Shown here: positions 52,352-61,353 of the stretch, piece by piece
How the letters are laid out: every line of letters begins with the position of its first letter
Position numbering within the stretch: position 1 is the first letter of the stretch
Assembly: GCA_030692765.1 (NCBI GenBank)
Contig: JAUYUB010000010.1
Span: 1 to 64,000, forward strand
From: Sulfuricurvum sp.
GTDB lineage: Bacteria > Campylobacterota > Campylobacteria > Campylobacterales > Sulfurimonadaceae
Reading direction: 5' to 3'
DNA length: 64,000 nucleotides
Position numbers and translations under genes: made by a program
The notes under the pieces: generated by a model
The model's database searches: none
Told to the model about the DNA's origin: nothing
What the model saw: only the letters and a program-made list of their open reading frames with translations

Positions 52352-53091
52352 CGGGGCTCCTTGTGAAAAATGGCCTCATCTATTATAGTTCGATCTTCTG
52401 TAGATTTTACAACATAATATCTTTCATTACAAGCAAAAGCACCTAAATTAATATATTTCAATTTACCGATATTGAATGTCCGATTTTGATGAAAATGCCC
52501 TTCGATAACAACGTTGCATTTGTTAACCCACGGGGCTGTACTGTGCCGAGCAGCAATGGTCTCAAAATTTTGAATTTTTTGACAATGATTTTTACGCTGC
52601 ATCTGTTTAGAAAGTGTGTTAATAATGATCCCGTTAAAGATCGTATTGATGATATTCAAGCAAAACAATATCGGTCGATTTCGTATTAAACTGGTGTAGA
52701 GGCTGTACCCAAACGGCACTTTCAAATCACCGTGTAATAATGCAATACGCTGTTTTCCATGTGTCAGGATCAACGGCTGTTGTGAACGACCAACCACATA
52801 AATATTCGGGAACAAAGAAGTGAGGCGAAAATCATGGTTTCCCTCCAGATAAATAATCTCTATTGTCTGTGAAAGACGGTTTAACCGTTCAATGGAATCA
52901 CTATTATCATGTAAAGTTTGTGTGACCGGGCCAAAGAGAAGATCAAAATTATCCCCCATCAACACCAATTGGGTTGTTTTTATTTCACCACGCTCTAATG
53001 CACCTAGAAAATTGATAAAGGGCGTGCGCCATGATGCGCAATGAGAATCAGCAACAAGGATTGCCCCCTCATGAAGTAGCTTAGGGGACAT
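52348..53091 (-). CDS. LpxH-like metallophosphoesterase
   Basis: The 247-residue protein has the calcineurin-like metal site in order: ADSHCA (D-x-H), MGDNFDLLFG (GD-x-x-D), YLEGNHDFRL (GNHD), LLHGDLKVPFG and VIEGHFHQN (GH-x-H). The arrangement and the FDLLFGP segment resemble UDP-2,3-diacylglucosamine hydrolase of lipid A synthesis, but the identity is not certain at this divergence. It overlaps argC by 11 bases and cheV by four, linking envelope, arginine and chemotaxis genes in one transcript. Confidence 0.75.
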   Translation of the reverse strand: MSPKLLHEGAILVADSHCASWRTPFINFLGALERGEIKTTQLVLMGDNFDLLFGPVTQTLHDNSDSIERLNRLSQTIEIIYLEGNHDFRLTSLFPNIYVVGRSQQPLILTHGKQRIALLHGDLKVPFGYSLYTSLIRNRPILFCLNIINTIFNGIIINTLSKQMQRKNHCQKIQNFETIAARHSTAPWVNKCNVVIEGHFHQNRTFNIGKLKYINLGAFACNERYYVVKSTEDRTIIDEAIFHKEPR

Positions 53092-54094
53092 AGGCTATTT
53101 TTGGAACTCCCAGTGTCTCATCCAATCCCATCATGATATTGGCATTGACTACCGCTTGAGAACTCGCTCCGCGCATCAGATTATCAATAGCGCTCATCGC
53201 AACCAAGGCATTACCGTTACGTGTAGCGTATACGTCGGCAAAATTAGTCCCTGAAGTCATTTTGGTATGCGGAGGAGCATTACGCACACGAACAAAGGGC
53301 TTATTTGCATAAAAGCTTTCCATAAGTGCCAAGGGATCGCAATCCTCTTTAAGCGTCGCATAGACACACGCTAGCATGCCGCGTGTCATCGGAACGAGCG
53401 AGGGGACAAAAGTCACCTGAACATCAGCATTACATAAGGCACTCGCATGCTGTTCGATTTCCGTAGCATGGCGATGTTTGATGATATTGTAGCAGTTGAT
53501 ATTATCATTCACACTCACGTAATGGGCACCTGACGTCGGCGATTTTCCGGCACCAGAAACACCTGTTTTAGAGTCTACAAAAATCGGAGAGGTGTGATCA
53601 ATATACTCTAAAAAGGGAGCCAATGCTAACAATGACGCCGTGACATGACACCCCGGATTTGCAACAAGTTTTGCACCGCTAGCAATATTCCCATGCAATT
53701 CGGGAATCGAATAGACCGCATGTGAAAGGTTATCGATATCTTCATGCTCACAGTAAAATGCTTCGTAATTTTCTTGGGAGAGGCGGTAGTCTGCGGAAAG
53801 ATCAACTACTTTTAGTCCACGTTCCAGTAATCCACATGCTGTATTCATTGCCGTTTTATGCGGAAGCGCTAAAAAAACCAGTTCGCACGAGTGTGCAGCT
53901 ATATCCAAATCTACTTTGTCAACAGCCATATCGCATACGCCCATCAAAGATGGGTGAAGCTCTGCTATGCTAGCAGCCCCTTCAGTATTAGCACAATAGG
54001 TAAGCTTGAAAATTGGGTGTAATAACAGCATCTTGACAAGTTCTAGTCCCGTGTAACCGCTGACGCCGATAATACCAACATTAATGGGTTTCAA
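53081..54094 (-). CDS. argC: N-acetyl-gamma-glutamyl-phosphate reductase
   Basis: ArgC reduces N-acetylglutamyl phosphate in arginine synthesis. I start at a TTG at 54094, with AGGAG seven bases upstream, giving 337 residues and a normal N-terminus (MKPINVGIIGVSGYTGLELV). The longest frame would run 87 bases further into greA and adds a basic stretch unlike the family. The catalytic cysteine is in ANPGCHVTASLLAL and the histidine in KHRHATEIEQH. It overlaps the end of greA by 14 bases. Confidence 0.93.
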   Translation of the reverse strand: MKPINVGIIGVSGYTGLELVKMLLLHPIFKLTYCANTEGAASIAELHPSLMGVCDMAVDKVDLDIAAHSCELVFLALPHKTAMNTACGLLERGLKVVDLSADYRLSQENYEAFYCEHEDIDNLSHAVYSIPELHGNIASGAKLVANPGCHVTASLLALAPFLEYIDHTSPIFVDSKTGVSGAGKSPTSGAHYVSVNDNINCYNIIKHRHATEIEQHASALCNADVQVTFVPSLVPMTRGMLACVYATLKEDCDPLALMESFYANKPFVRVRNAPPHTKMTSGTNFADVYATRNGNALVAMSAIDNLMRGASSQAVVNANIMMGLDETLGVPKIAYVP

Positions 54095-54578
54095 AAACGA
54101 TCTCCTGATATTTAACCTCAAGGATTTCGAATGTTTTTTCTCCACCTGGCAGACGGGCTTTAACCTCATCTCCTTCTTCACGTCCTAAAAGCTGTTTTGC
54201 CAAAGGTGAATTAAACGAGATAAGTCCACGATCGGGGTTGCTCTCAATGCCCCCTACAATCGTATAGGTGATCTCATCATCCGTACTCAAATCACACAGT
54301 ACCACGGTTGAGCCAAAACTAATACGTGCGTGTTCAAGCTCACTAGGGTCAACTATCTGCGCGCGCGAGATAACGTCTCCCAATTCCGCAATACGAGTAC
54401 CAATAAACGCCTGTTGTTCTCTCGCTGCATGGTATTCTGAATTTTCTTTTAAATCCCCGTTCTCTTTTGCACGGTCAATTTCTACGTTTACGGCAGGTAA
54501 ATCGATATTTTTAAGCTTATTGAGTTCATCGCTTAAACGTTGAAATCCGAATTTTGTCATAGGCTCTTTTTGTTCCAC
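54081..54578 (-). CDS. greA: Transcription elongation factor GreA
   Basis: GreA rescues backtracked RNA polymerase by stimulating transcript cleavage. The 165-residue protein has the N-terminal coiled coil with the acidic tip (NVEIDRAKENGDLKENSEYHAA) and the C-terminal FKBP-like domain (ISFNSPLAKQLLGREEGDEVKARLPGG). It is the first gene of a greA-argC-phosphoesterase-cheVAW series linked by overlaps. Confidence 0.96.
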   Translation of the reverse strand: MEQKEPMTKFGFQRLSDELNKLKNIDLPAVNVEIDRAKENGDLKENSEYHAAREQQAFIGTRIAELGDVISRAQIVDPSELEHARISFGSTVVLCDLSTDDEITYTIVGGIESNPDRGLISFNSPLAKQLLGREEGDEVKARLPGGEKTFEILEVKYQEIVFETH

Positions 54579-54664
54579 TGTTCTCTCCGTGCGAAGTAAT
54601 AATGGTGTATTATACCAAACAAGCCATCCAATAGATTGTTTTACTCGGATATCCTACAATAAGA

Positions 54665-55036
54665 TTAGATTGTAATAAAATTAAACTGGATATTGTCAAT
54701 TTCTTCTTTGAAATCCTGCCCAAATTCTTCGGCAGTATCATCTTCTTCATGATGCTTCCAGTTTACTACGACATTATTAAATTCTGATATTTTGTCAAGT
54801 GTTAAAAAGAGATTGAAAAAAACTTTAGTGCTTGCACTATTAAAATAAGTTAAAAAGAAGTCAAACTGAATATTAGCATCATTTTGATTTTTCAAGTGTG
54901 TTTTAAGGGGATTCATAATCGGATCAAAAAATGCATTAACATCTTCAGGATACGATTCGCCTTCAAAACTATAAACATTATTCTGGGTATCCAAAACAAT
55001 TTTTGGTGTTGTTACGGTTGCTTGAATTGTTGTCAT
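54665..55036 (-). CDS. siaC: SiaC-type regulatory phosphoprotein (DUF1987)
   Basis: SiaC is the switch protein of the SiaABCD system: its unphosphorylated form binds and activates the diguanylate cyclase SiaD in Pseudomonas. The 123-residue protein has PKIVLDTQNNVYSFEGESYPED at the N-terminus and the phospho-acceptor region LTYFNSASTKVFFNLF, with candidate Ser67, Ser69 or Thr70 near the Thr68 site known in Pseudomonas. It is the last gene after siaA and siaB. Confidence 0.85.
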   Translation of the reverse strand: MTTIQATVTTPKIVLDTQNNVYSFEGESYPEDVNAFFDPIMNPLKTHLKNQNDANIQFDFFLTYFNSASTKVFFNLFLTLDKISEFNNVVVNWKHHEEDDTAEEFGQDFKEEIDNIQFNFITI

Positions 55037-55056
55037 TGACTTTCCTTTTTATTGTG

Positions 55057-55602
55057 TTAAATTACGACTTTTAGTGTGAAGCAATCAAATATTTCATCAT
55101 TTTCGAGAAAATCAAATTCGATAGGCTCACTTGATTTTCGTGCCATTTCGATTAATCCGATACTGGCTCCTTTGCTTCCTTCATCAGGCTCTGAACGCAT
55201 CTTTTCTTTATAAAGCGCTTTTAATTCATCTTGGTTCATAGCCGCAATCGCTTCAAGTTTTTCCTGTAGTGCAGGAACTTTTGCTTTTTCGATTCGATTT
55301 GAGCACATAATGTAAAACTGGTTACCTTCCGTTCCGATGGCAACAGACCCATAGCTCATGCTACTTTCTTCAGAATGCTGTATTTGATCCGGTGAATACC
55401 TTGTAATGTTTTGTGCCTGTTCGACAAACATGTATAAAACTTTTTGGCTGATCCCAATTTTTGTTTCATCGGCACTTAACTTTCCTTTAATCATCGAGCT
55501 TACTGCTACAATAATCTCTTGCGACAAATACCCGTTGTAGCAAAAAATAACATTTTTAGATTCAATCATCTCTTTCAATGTACGGAAATCATTTAATGTC
55601 AT
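55057..55602 (-). CDS. siaB: SiaB-type protein kinase (DUF6272)
   Basis: SiaB phosphorylates SiaC and so turns the switch off. The 181-residue protein has VIFCYNGYLSQEIIVAVSSMIKG at the start and a GHKL-like region (VLYMFVEQAQNITRYS, then GASIGLIEMARKS). It lies 22 bases after siaA and 20 before siaC, with AAGGAG before the ATG. Identification rests on context as well as sequence. Confidence 0.82.
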   Translation of the reverse strand: MTLNDFRTLKEMIESKNVIFCYNGYLSQEIIVAVSSMIKGKLSADETKIGISQKVLYMFVEQAQNITRYSPDQIQHSEESSMSYGSVAIGTEGNQFYIMCSNRIEKAKVPALQEKLEAIAAMNQDELKALYKEKMRSEPDEGSKGASIGLIEMARKSSEPIEFDFLENDEIFDCFTLKVVI

Positions 55603-55624
55603 ATGTTTCTCCTTTTTTTAAACT

Positions 55625-57244
55625 TTAAATTTGAAATGCAATCATTGTGTTATCGTCGCGTTGTGATTCATCTCCCTTATAGTTGTTGTACTGCTCCAAA
55701 ATAATTGCTTGTTGTTCCTCCATTGGCTTCATATGATTGTCATGAATGACTTCCATAAGTCGTTTTTTACCATACGCTATTCTTTTACTACCGCCGATTT
55801 GATCAATAATTCCATCTGTAGTCAAATAAAAACGCATTCCTTCTTTGAGTTCCAACGTTTGATTGGTAAATGTCAAGTCGATATCGCTGTGAACATATCC
55901 AATACTATGTTTATCCGGTTTAATATGATGAAGGTGTCCGTCTTCTACAAATAAAAGAGGTGTATTCGCTCCCGCAAATGTCAACCGTTTGTTTTTAAGA
56001 TCAATATAACAAAAAGCTCCATCCATACCATCATTGGATTCGCTTGATTCATCGTATTGTCCCAATGTTTCTTTCACAAGACGGTTCATTTGGCTCAATA
56101 ACTCCGCAGGATCATCAAGGTATCTTTTTTGTGATAATAAACGGTCAAGAATCGAAATGACAACGAAGGTCATCAATGCACCTGGTACGCCATGACCTGT
56201 ACAGTCGATAATGGCAACAAAAAAACCTTGTTCTGTTTTATCAACCCAATAACAATCTCCTCCAATAACATCTTTTGGTTTCCAGATGACAAAAGAATCT
56301 TTTGAGAATTTGTTCAGTATATTTTCCTCTGGCAAAAAGGAACGTTGAATACGACTGGCGTAATTGATACTGCTTCGAACCAAGGTATTAATTTGTTCCA
56401 ATTCTTTGTTATTAGCATTAATTTGTTCGAATGAATCATGAAGTGCTTGACGTGATAATTCAAAACTTTTACCGACTTGTCCGATTTCATCTGTACGTTT
56501 CCAGACAAATGGTTCATCAAATCTTTGATTTGCTAACGCTTTAGATTGTGATAAAAGTTCATCAAAAGGTTGCGTTAAATCATATACAACCCTTTTTACC
56601 ATTTTTGCTACGTACATTGAACCAGCAATACTGATAATAATGATAAGAGCTAAAATGGCAAAAAACTGAATTTGTGTTGTCGCATAAATATTTTCTGCAT
56701 TGATGATTTGGACCTGCATCAGTTCATTCAAAATAGGTGTTAATTCTACAATAGTGTATTGAGCGTCATCCGTTGTCCATGACAAAACATCCATTAACTT
56801 TTTCTCTTTTGACAGCTCAATAAGCGTATCCAAACTCTTAATCGAGAGTTGCATATACTTTTGGGCATCGGGCAATAACTTTTTTTCTTCTTTTGTCAGA
56901 TGCCCATGAATATAAGCATTCCATTCTCGAATAATTTTTTCTTTTTCTAGTATTAAATCATTCGATACTTTTGAATAGTCTGTTACACTTCCATTAGTAA
57001 TATCTTGTGCCGAAATCAATACTTTTTGTTCATAAGATTCTTTGATTAAACGTAAGTGCCCTAGTGGTTCAAGAGCATTTCCATTGAGTGAACGAATCGA
57101 TGAATTCGATATTAACATTCCGATGATGCCAGCGATAATAGCGCTAATAGCAAGAATTTGCGTCAGTTTTACCAAATAGTTGACTTTATCTTCTACTCTT
57201 GTATTTTCAAGCACATCTGGCTTAAATTTTGCCATCAACCCCAT
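55625..57244 (-). CDS. siaA: SiaA-type membrane PP2C phosphatase
   Basis: SiaA dephosphorylates SiaC. I start at 57244 (AGGA eight bases upstream), giving 539 residues. A transmembrane helix (about 25-45), a helical periplasmic sensor, a second helix (about 190-212), a HAMP domain and a coiled coil precede a C-terminal SpoIIE/PP2C domain with VIGGDCYW, DCTGHGVPGALM, GMDGAFCYID and QRDDNTM, which hold the metal aspartates. An alternative ATG lies three codons earlier. Confidence 0.86.
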   Translation of the reverse strand: MGLMAKFKPDVLENTRVEDKVNYLVKLTQILAISAIIAGIIGMLISNSSIRSLNGNALEPLGHLRLIKESYEQKVLISAQDITNGSVTDYSKVSNDLILEKEKIIREWNAYIHGHLTKEEKKLLPDAQKYMQLSIKSLDTLIELSKEKKLMDVLSWTTDDAQYTIVELTPILNELMQVQIINAENIYATTQIQFFAILALIIIISIAGSMYVAKMVKRVVYDLTQPFDELLSQSKALANQRFDEPFVWKRTDEIGQVGKSFELSRQALHDSFEQINANNKELEQINTLVRSSINYASRIQRSFLPEENILNKFSKDSFVIWKPKDVIGGDCYWVDKTEQGFFVAIIDCTGHGVPGALMTFVVISILDRLLSQKRYLDDPAELLSQMNRLVKETLGQYDESSESNDGMDGAFCYIDLKNKRLTFAGANTPLLFVEDGHLHHIKPDKHSIGYVHSDIDLTFTNQTLELKEGMRFYLTTDGIIDQIGGSKRIAYGKKRLMEVIHDNHMKPMEEQQAIILEQYNNYKGDESQRDDNTMIAFQI

Positions 57245-57276
57245 TGTGATCATCCTTTTTTGTTTCGTAAAACCTT

Positions 57277-57292
57277 TTACTATATATAGTAA
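57277..57292. promoter_or_regulatory. 16-base perfect palindrome upstream of siaA
   Basis: TTACTATATATAGTAA is a perfect 16-base palindrome, 33 bases before the siaA start in the 105-base gap after the EAL-GGDEF gene. It is a candidate operator or promoter element that could let siaABC be controlled apart from the gene before it. The rest of the gap is AT-rich with no clear feature. Confidence 0.4.
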
Positions 57293-57349
57293 TGATATAT
57301 ATAAATTATTACAAAAAGGAAACAATATAATATTTTTTTAATTTCTTTT

Positions 57350-59107
57350 TTAATCAATAATCAAACGTAAATGCTCAGGGGAATATTTGGCATTTTTCTT
57401 TTCTACCACAAATATTTTTTGGAGTTGTTCTGCCGAATTGATTGATGATTCCTCTCCTTTGTACACAATCACAGCACTGACACTGAGTAGTTTAAACTCT
57501 CTTATTACACCTTCGCGGTCTTGAGCAAGAATGCATCCGCGTTCGCGATCTTCTGTGCTGTAAAACTCACGAACATCTTCACCGAATTGGTAAATAAGTT
57601 TTCGTACCAACGTGCAAAAATCTTCAAACATTGCCTCATTTTTAATGATGCTACCTGCAAAAAAATCATCTCCGCCGATGTGCCCAATAAAATAATTATT
57701 TAATAAGATTTTGTGCATCAATTCTGCAAACAAGACGATAACACGATCCCCGTTACGAAAGCCATAGTGATCGTTAAACGGTTTAAAATGATCGAAGTCA
57801 AAATAACAAAAAAGACTTTTTTGACCCGAATCAAATGAGTGGGCAATATGTTCATTGATCATAAAGTTCCCTGGAAGACGGCTTAGTGGATTTTGATCAC
57901 GGGCTCGGATTAAATTACGTTCATGAACTGCTTCAATCATCACCCGTGCACTCAAATAGCCGATGTATTTAGATGATTCAATCACTAAGACCCCAGGAGC
58001 ACTGTCTGAAAGTGAATAAACTTCCACAATTGTTTCAAGAGACATAGTGACATCAACAACCGGAATAGATTCCACATAAGTTTCTAAAACTGAAAAATTG
58101 GAAGAATTATTTTGTATCAATGAGCGTCCAAATTGGGAATAAATAACCGCTTTTAAACGATGCTCATGCACTATCCCTACTGGTGAACCTTGCTTATCAA
58201 CCACAGGAATCAATGAGAGTTCCTGATTTGTTTTAAACTTGTCAACCACTAACTCCATCGAATCACTCATCGAAACAGACTCCAATGCTTCTAGTCTTTT
58301 ACGAATAATATTTTGATCACCTGAAATTCGCTTTTCATTTAATGCGATAGCGCTAACATCATTATATTGCAAACGTAACTGTGCACAATCGCACGTTGGA
58401 CGCGCAACAAAATAACCCTGTACCAAATGGCAGCCAATTTCTTTGCACACAATAAATTCTGCTTGTGTTTCTACTCCCTCGGCAATCACACGGCATCCCA
58501 TCAATGTTGAGAGCTGAACCATGTTCCGCGCTAGAAGCTTTTTTTTAGGATCACTGTCGATATTGCTTAAAAAAAATCGGTCGATTTTAATAATATTGGG
58601 CGCAACATGGTAAAGCATTTTGAATCCCGACTGCCCAATCCCAAAATCATCGATCGCAACACAAAAACCTTCATGAGCATAGTGCCTCATAAGACCGCTA
58701 AAATGATCGATATTGACAATCTCATTATGCTCTGAGAGTTCAAACACCATACTTTTGTGATCGAGTCCGTGGCGCTTTAGGATACGGGAGGTATTCCCTT
58801 TTGAAAAATCAGCCATCTCAAAAAGTCGATTATCCAGATTGTAAAAAAGCTTTAACGACCGATAAGAGTCAATTGTGCAGAATTTTTTGATCACTTTTTC
58901 ACGGAGTGCGAGATCAAAACTATACAACGTATTGTCTTCATACAAATGATCAAAAAACGATTCAATCGATTCAAAGCCAATGGTATCCGTACCTCTTAGT
59001 AAAGCTTCTACACCAAAGAGCTCGCCAGAGTGTATGTCAACAATGGGCTGAAATGCGATGTCTAAAACATTAAGGTAGTAATGATAAATTGAGTTCAGTG
59101 GTTCCAT
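57350..59107 (-). CDS. EAL-CBS-GGDEF cyclic-di-GMP protein
   Basis: The 585-residue protein has an N-terminal EAL domain (about 10-245) with VEALLR, the metal-binding DDFG (153-156), the KIDRFF lysine and EGVET (210-214), all needed for c-di-GMP phosphodiesterase activity. Two CBS motifs follow (about 275-395), and a C-terminal GGDEF domain reads GGDDF at 478-482, without an RxxD inhibitory site before it. It has no transmembrane segment. The CBS pair may bind adenine nucleotides. It precedes siaABC on the same strand, in the place where a diguanylate cyclase partner (SiaD) would be expected somewhere in the cluster. Confidence 0.86.
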   Translation of the reverse strand: MEPLNSIYHYYLNVLDIAFQPIVDIHSGELFGVEALLRGTDTIGFESIESFFDHLYEDNTLYSFDLALREKVIKKFCTIDSYRSLKLFYNLDNRLFEMADFSKGNTSRILKRHGLDHKSMVFELSEHNEIVNIDHFSGLMRHYAHEGFCVAIDDFGIGQSGFKMLYHVAPNIIKIDRFFLSNIDSDPKKKLLARNMVQLSTLMGCRVIAEGVETQAEFIVCKEIGCHLVQGYFVARPTCDCAQLRLQYNDVSAIALNEKRISGDQNIIRKRLEALESVSMSDSMELVVDKFKTNQELSLIPVVDKQGSPVGIVHEHRLKAVIYSQFGRSLIQNNSSNFSVLETYVESIPVVDVTMSLETIVEVYSLSDSAPGVLVIESSKYIGYLSARVMIEAVHERNLIRARDQNPLSRLPGNFMINEHIAHSFDSGQKSLFCYFDFDHFKPFNDHYGFRNGDRVIVLFAELMHKILLNNYFIGHIGGDDFFAGSIIKNEAMFEDFCTLVRKLIYQFGEDVREFYSTEDRERGCILAQDREGVIREFKLLSVSAVIVYKGEESSINSAEQLQKIFVVEKKNAKYSPEHLRLIID

Positions 59108-59230
59108 GAAGTGAGTATAAAATCAAAAGATAACATAGAGATTACAAGAAAAAGAACTTTTGTAATATTATTGTAATAAATCTGGACTATATTTTTATCA
59201 TAATAATCAAACTTCGATTAGGAAAAAATA

Positions 59231-59953
59231 ATGAAAAAAATATTCCTGCTTATACCCGTGAGCTTAGTGGCTACCGCTGGATTGTTGTGGACGAACTACG
59301 ATGACACTGAAACTCCAAACACAATAACTATTTCCACAAAATCTTTACCTAAAGACCCCGCAAAACTATTCAGCTTAGAGGAACGTTCCGTACGTAATAT
59401 GATTCGTTATGGGGACGAAAAATCAATCTCTTCGTTTCAAGCGTACAGTGAGGCTCTCGATACTGCATTGATTAAAGCTAAAAAGTTAGGGATAGAAACA
59501 CAAAATACACAAAAGATGCTTTCACAATACAAACAAGACAGTCAACATCTAATGCAAACAGCATCAATGTATTCTCAAAAATTGCATACATACAGTAAAT
59601 TTGAAGCAACGCAAGAAAAAGCTTTTCAAGTCTCCCTCGAACAAATTGGTCTATATGAACTCAAAACAACCTTCAGCAATCTTGAGAAAGCTCGAGTTGA
59701 GTATATTAAAGAACCCTCATTACAAACTCAAGCAAGGTATGAAGAACTCACAAAAGCTATGACACAAATGATTTCTGAACTTTATCTGGATGAAACCATT
59801 GAAAAGCCTCTTATAAGCTATATCAAAAACAATGCACACTATTTTAAAACTATCGTCTCCATATACACAACGGTAGGGTTAGAGTCTATTAATCGTCTGC
59901 ACGCCAACAGCTATACCATTAAGGCTCAACTAGAGCTTCTTCCAAAAAGCTAA
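59231..59953 (+). CDS. Hypothetical exported coiled-coil protein
   Basis: The 240-residue protein begins with a signal sequence or membrane anchor (MKKIFLLIPVSLVATAGLLW) and then is helical throughout with heptad-like stretches (about 85-175). No domain is recognised. It diverges from the EAL-GGDEF gene, from which it is separated by 123 bases that hold only an AT-rich promoter-like region and an AGGA ribosome site. The last four bases overlap the end of the converging tcdA gene. Confidence 0.6.
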   Translation: MKKIFLLIPVSLVATAGLLWTNYDDTETPNTITISTKSLPKDPAKLFSLEERSVRNMIRYGDEKSISSFQAYSEALDTALIKAKKLGIETQNTQKMLSQYKQDSQHLMQTASMYSQKLHTYSKFEATQEKAFQVSLEQIGLYELKTTFSNLEKARVEYIKEPSLQTQARYEELTKAMTQMISELYLDETIEKPLISYIKNNAHYFKTIVSIYTTVGLESINRLHANSYTIKAQLELLPKS

Positions 59954-60588
59954 GCAGTAATCCTACGTAACGCCAAAGAGCACATAGCCAGTCCAAAGGC
60001 ACCTGTCACGGCAACAAAACTTCCTTTTTCTTTGATGTGGGGGAGTTCGGTACTGCAGATACAGTCAAATTTTGCTTTGAACCTGCGTTTGCGCAATTCG
60101 TTACGCAACTTTGAAGCAAAAGGATCTCCTTCAGTCTTCCATATCGAACGCACTTCAATCTTGGTGGGATCAAGCCGTTTTGCTGATCCCACAGAACAGA
60201 TGAGTTTTGAATAGCACTTTTGGATCAGGGCAATTTTCGCCCACATATCATCGATGGCATCCAGTACCAAATCATACGGCTCGAAATCAAATTCTTCCAC
60301 CCACTGGGGAGTTATTTTCATCGGTATGGCAATCACTTCAGGATAGTGCTGTTTGAGAGCTTTGACTTTGAGTTCCCCTTCGTGGTATTCGGAGTGCATT
60401 TGGCGGTTCTGATTGGTCACATCGTAGCGATCAAAGTCGATGATGGTAATATCTCTCACGCCTGAACGGTATAAACAATCCAAACAAAAACTCCCTACAC
60501 CACCAACGCCCAATAAAAGGATTTTGGCATTTTGCAGTTTCTCAAATGTTTCTTCTCCAAAGAGGAGTTTTGTACGTGTGTGTCTCAT
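59950..60588 (-). CDS. tcdA: tRNA threonylcarbamoyladenosine dehydratase (TcdA/YgdL)
   Basis: TcdA turns t6A37 of tRNA into its cyclic form with ATP. The 212-residue protein is a ThiF/MoeB-type adenylating enzyme with the nucleotide-binding LLLGVGGVGSFCLDCLYRSG, DFDRYDVTNQNRQ and LDAIDDMWAK segments. I chose the ATG at 60588, which overlaps the surE stop (ATGA); a GTG two codons earlier is possible. It follows surE. Confidence 0.88.
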   Translation of the reverse strand: MRHTRTKLLFGEETFEKLQNAKILLLGVGGVGSFCLDCLYRSGVRDITIIDFDRYDVTNQNRQMHSEYHEGELKVKALKQHYPEVIAIPMKITPQWVEEFDFEPYDLVLDAIDDMWAKIALIQKCYSKLICSVGSAKRLDPTKIEVRSIWKTEGDPFASKLRNELRKRRFKAKFDCICSTELPHIKEKGSFVAVTGAFGLAMCSLALRRITA

Positions 60589-61352
60589 AGCCACTCTTGG
60601 AGCTGTTTGATTGACTTATACGAGCTCATATCAAGTTTAATCGGAGTCAGCGACACCATCCCCTGCTCTATGGCCTCAAAATCACACAAACCGCTTCTCT
60701 TCTCCCGCGGTTTGAAATCCAACGGATGAAGCCCCAGCCAGTAATACTCCATGCCGCGAGGATTACGGTGTAAATGTGCATCATTTCCATAATAGCGATA
60801 GCCTGCGTAGGTAACGGCGAATTTCAACTCAGATGCATCATACGGAACATTGATATTGATAAACTCACGTTCTTTTAACGGGAAATTCCCGGCAAAAATT
60901 TTTTCCACAATAGTACGAATTGCTTTTTTAGCCAATTCAAAATCGCCCATCGGTTCAGAAAAATCCATCACTTGAGAAATCGCGATTGCTGGTACCCCTT
61001 GTAATACCGCTTCCATAGCACCTGCCGCCGTTCCTGAGTAGGTGATATCCTCTCCCATATTGGAGCCCTTATTGATACCGCTGATTACTAAATCCGGCTT
61101 ATTATCCTCAAACATCGAATGAAGCGCCAGATAAATACAATCACTGGGCGTTCCATCATCCAATTTGTAAAAATCATCTCCAACACTCACAAAGCTCAAA
61201 GGACGTGTCAGCGTCAACGAGTGCCCGCAGGCTGATTTTTCGGTTGACGGGGCAACGACAGTTATATGTGCTAAATCTTTAAGCGCATCGATAAGCGCTA
61301 AAAGTCCCTGGGATTCGTATCCATCATCATTTGTAATTAATATTTTTTTCAT
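60585..61352 (-). CDS. surE: 5'/3'-nucleotidase SurE
   Basis: SurE dephosphorylates nucleoside monophosphates, helping stationary-phase survival. The 255-residue protein has the metal-binding ITNDDGYESQGL start, SACGHSLTL, SGINKGSNMGEDITYSGTAAGAMEA and DGTPSDC. It starts one base after the stop of the sensor kinase gene and overlaps tcdA by four bases, so it is in the same transcript as the two-component system. Confidence 0.95.
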   Translation of the reverse strand: MKKILITNDDGYESQGLLALIDALKDLAHITVVAPSTEKSACGHSLTLTRPLSFVSVGDDFYKLDDGTPSDCIYLALHSMFEDNKPDLVISGINKGSNMGEDITYSGTAAGAMEAVLQGVPAIAISQVMDFSEPMGDFELAKKAIRTIVEKIFAGNFPLKEREFININVPYDASELKFAVTYAGYRYYGNDAHLHRNPRGMEYYWLGLHPLDFKPREKRSGLCDFEAIEQGMVSLTPIKLDMSSYKSIKQLQEWL

Positions 61353-61353
61353 T

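Noticed and set aside
54095-54181. The longer N-terminus of argC
   Set aside because: The extra residues are basic, unlike the family, and lie inside greA; the TTG at 54094 has a well-placed AGGAG.
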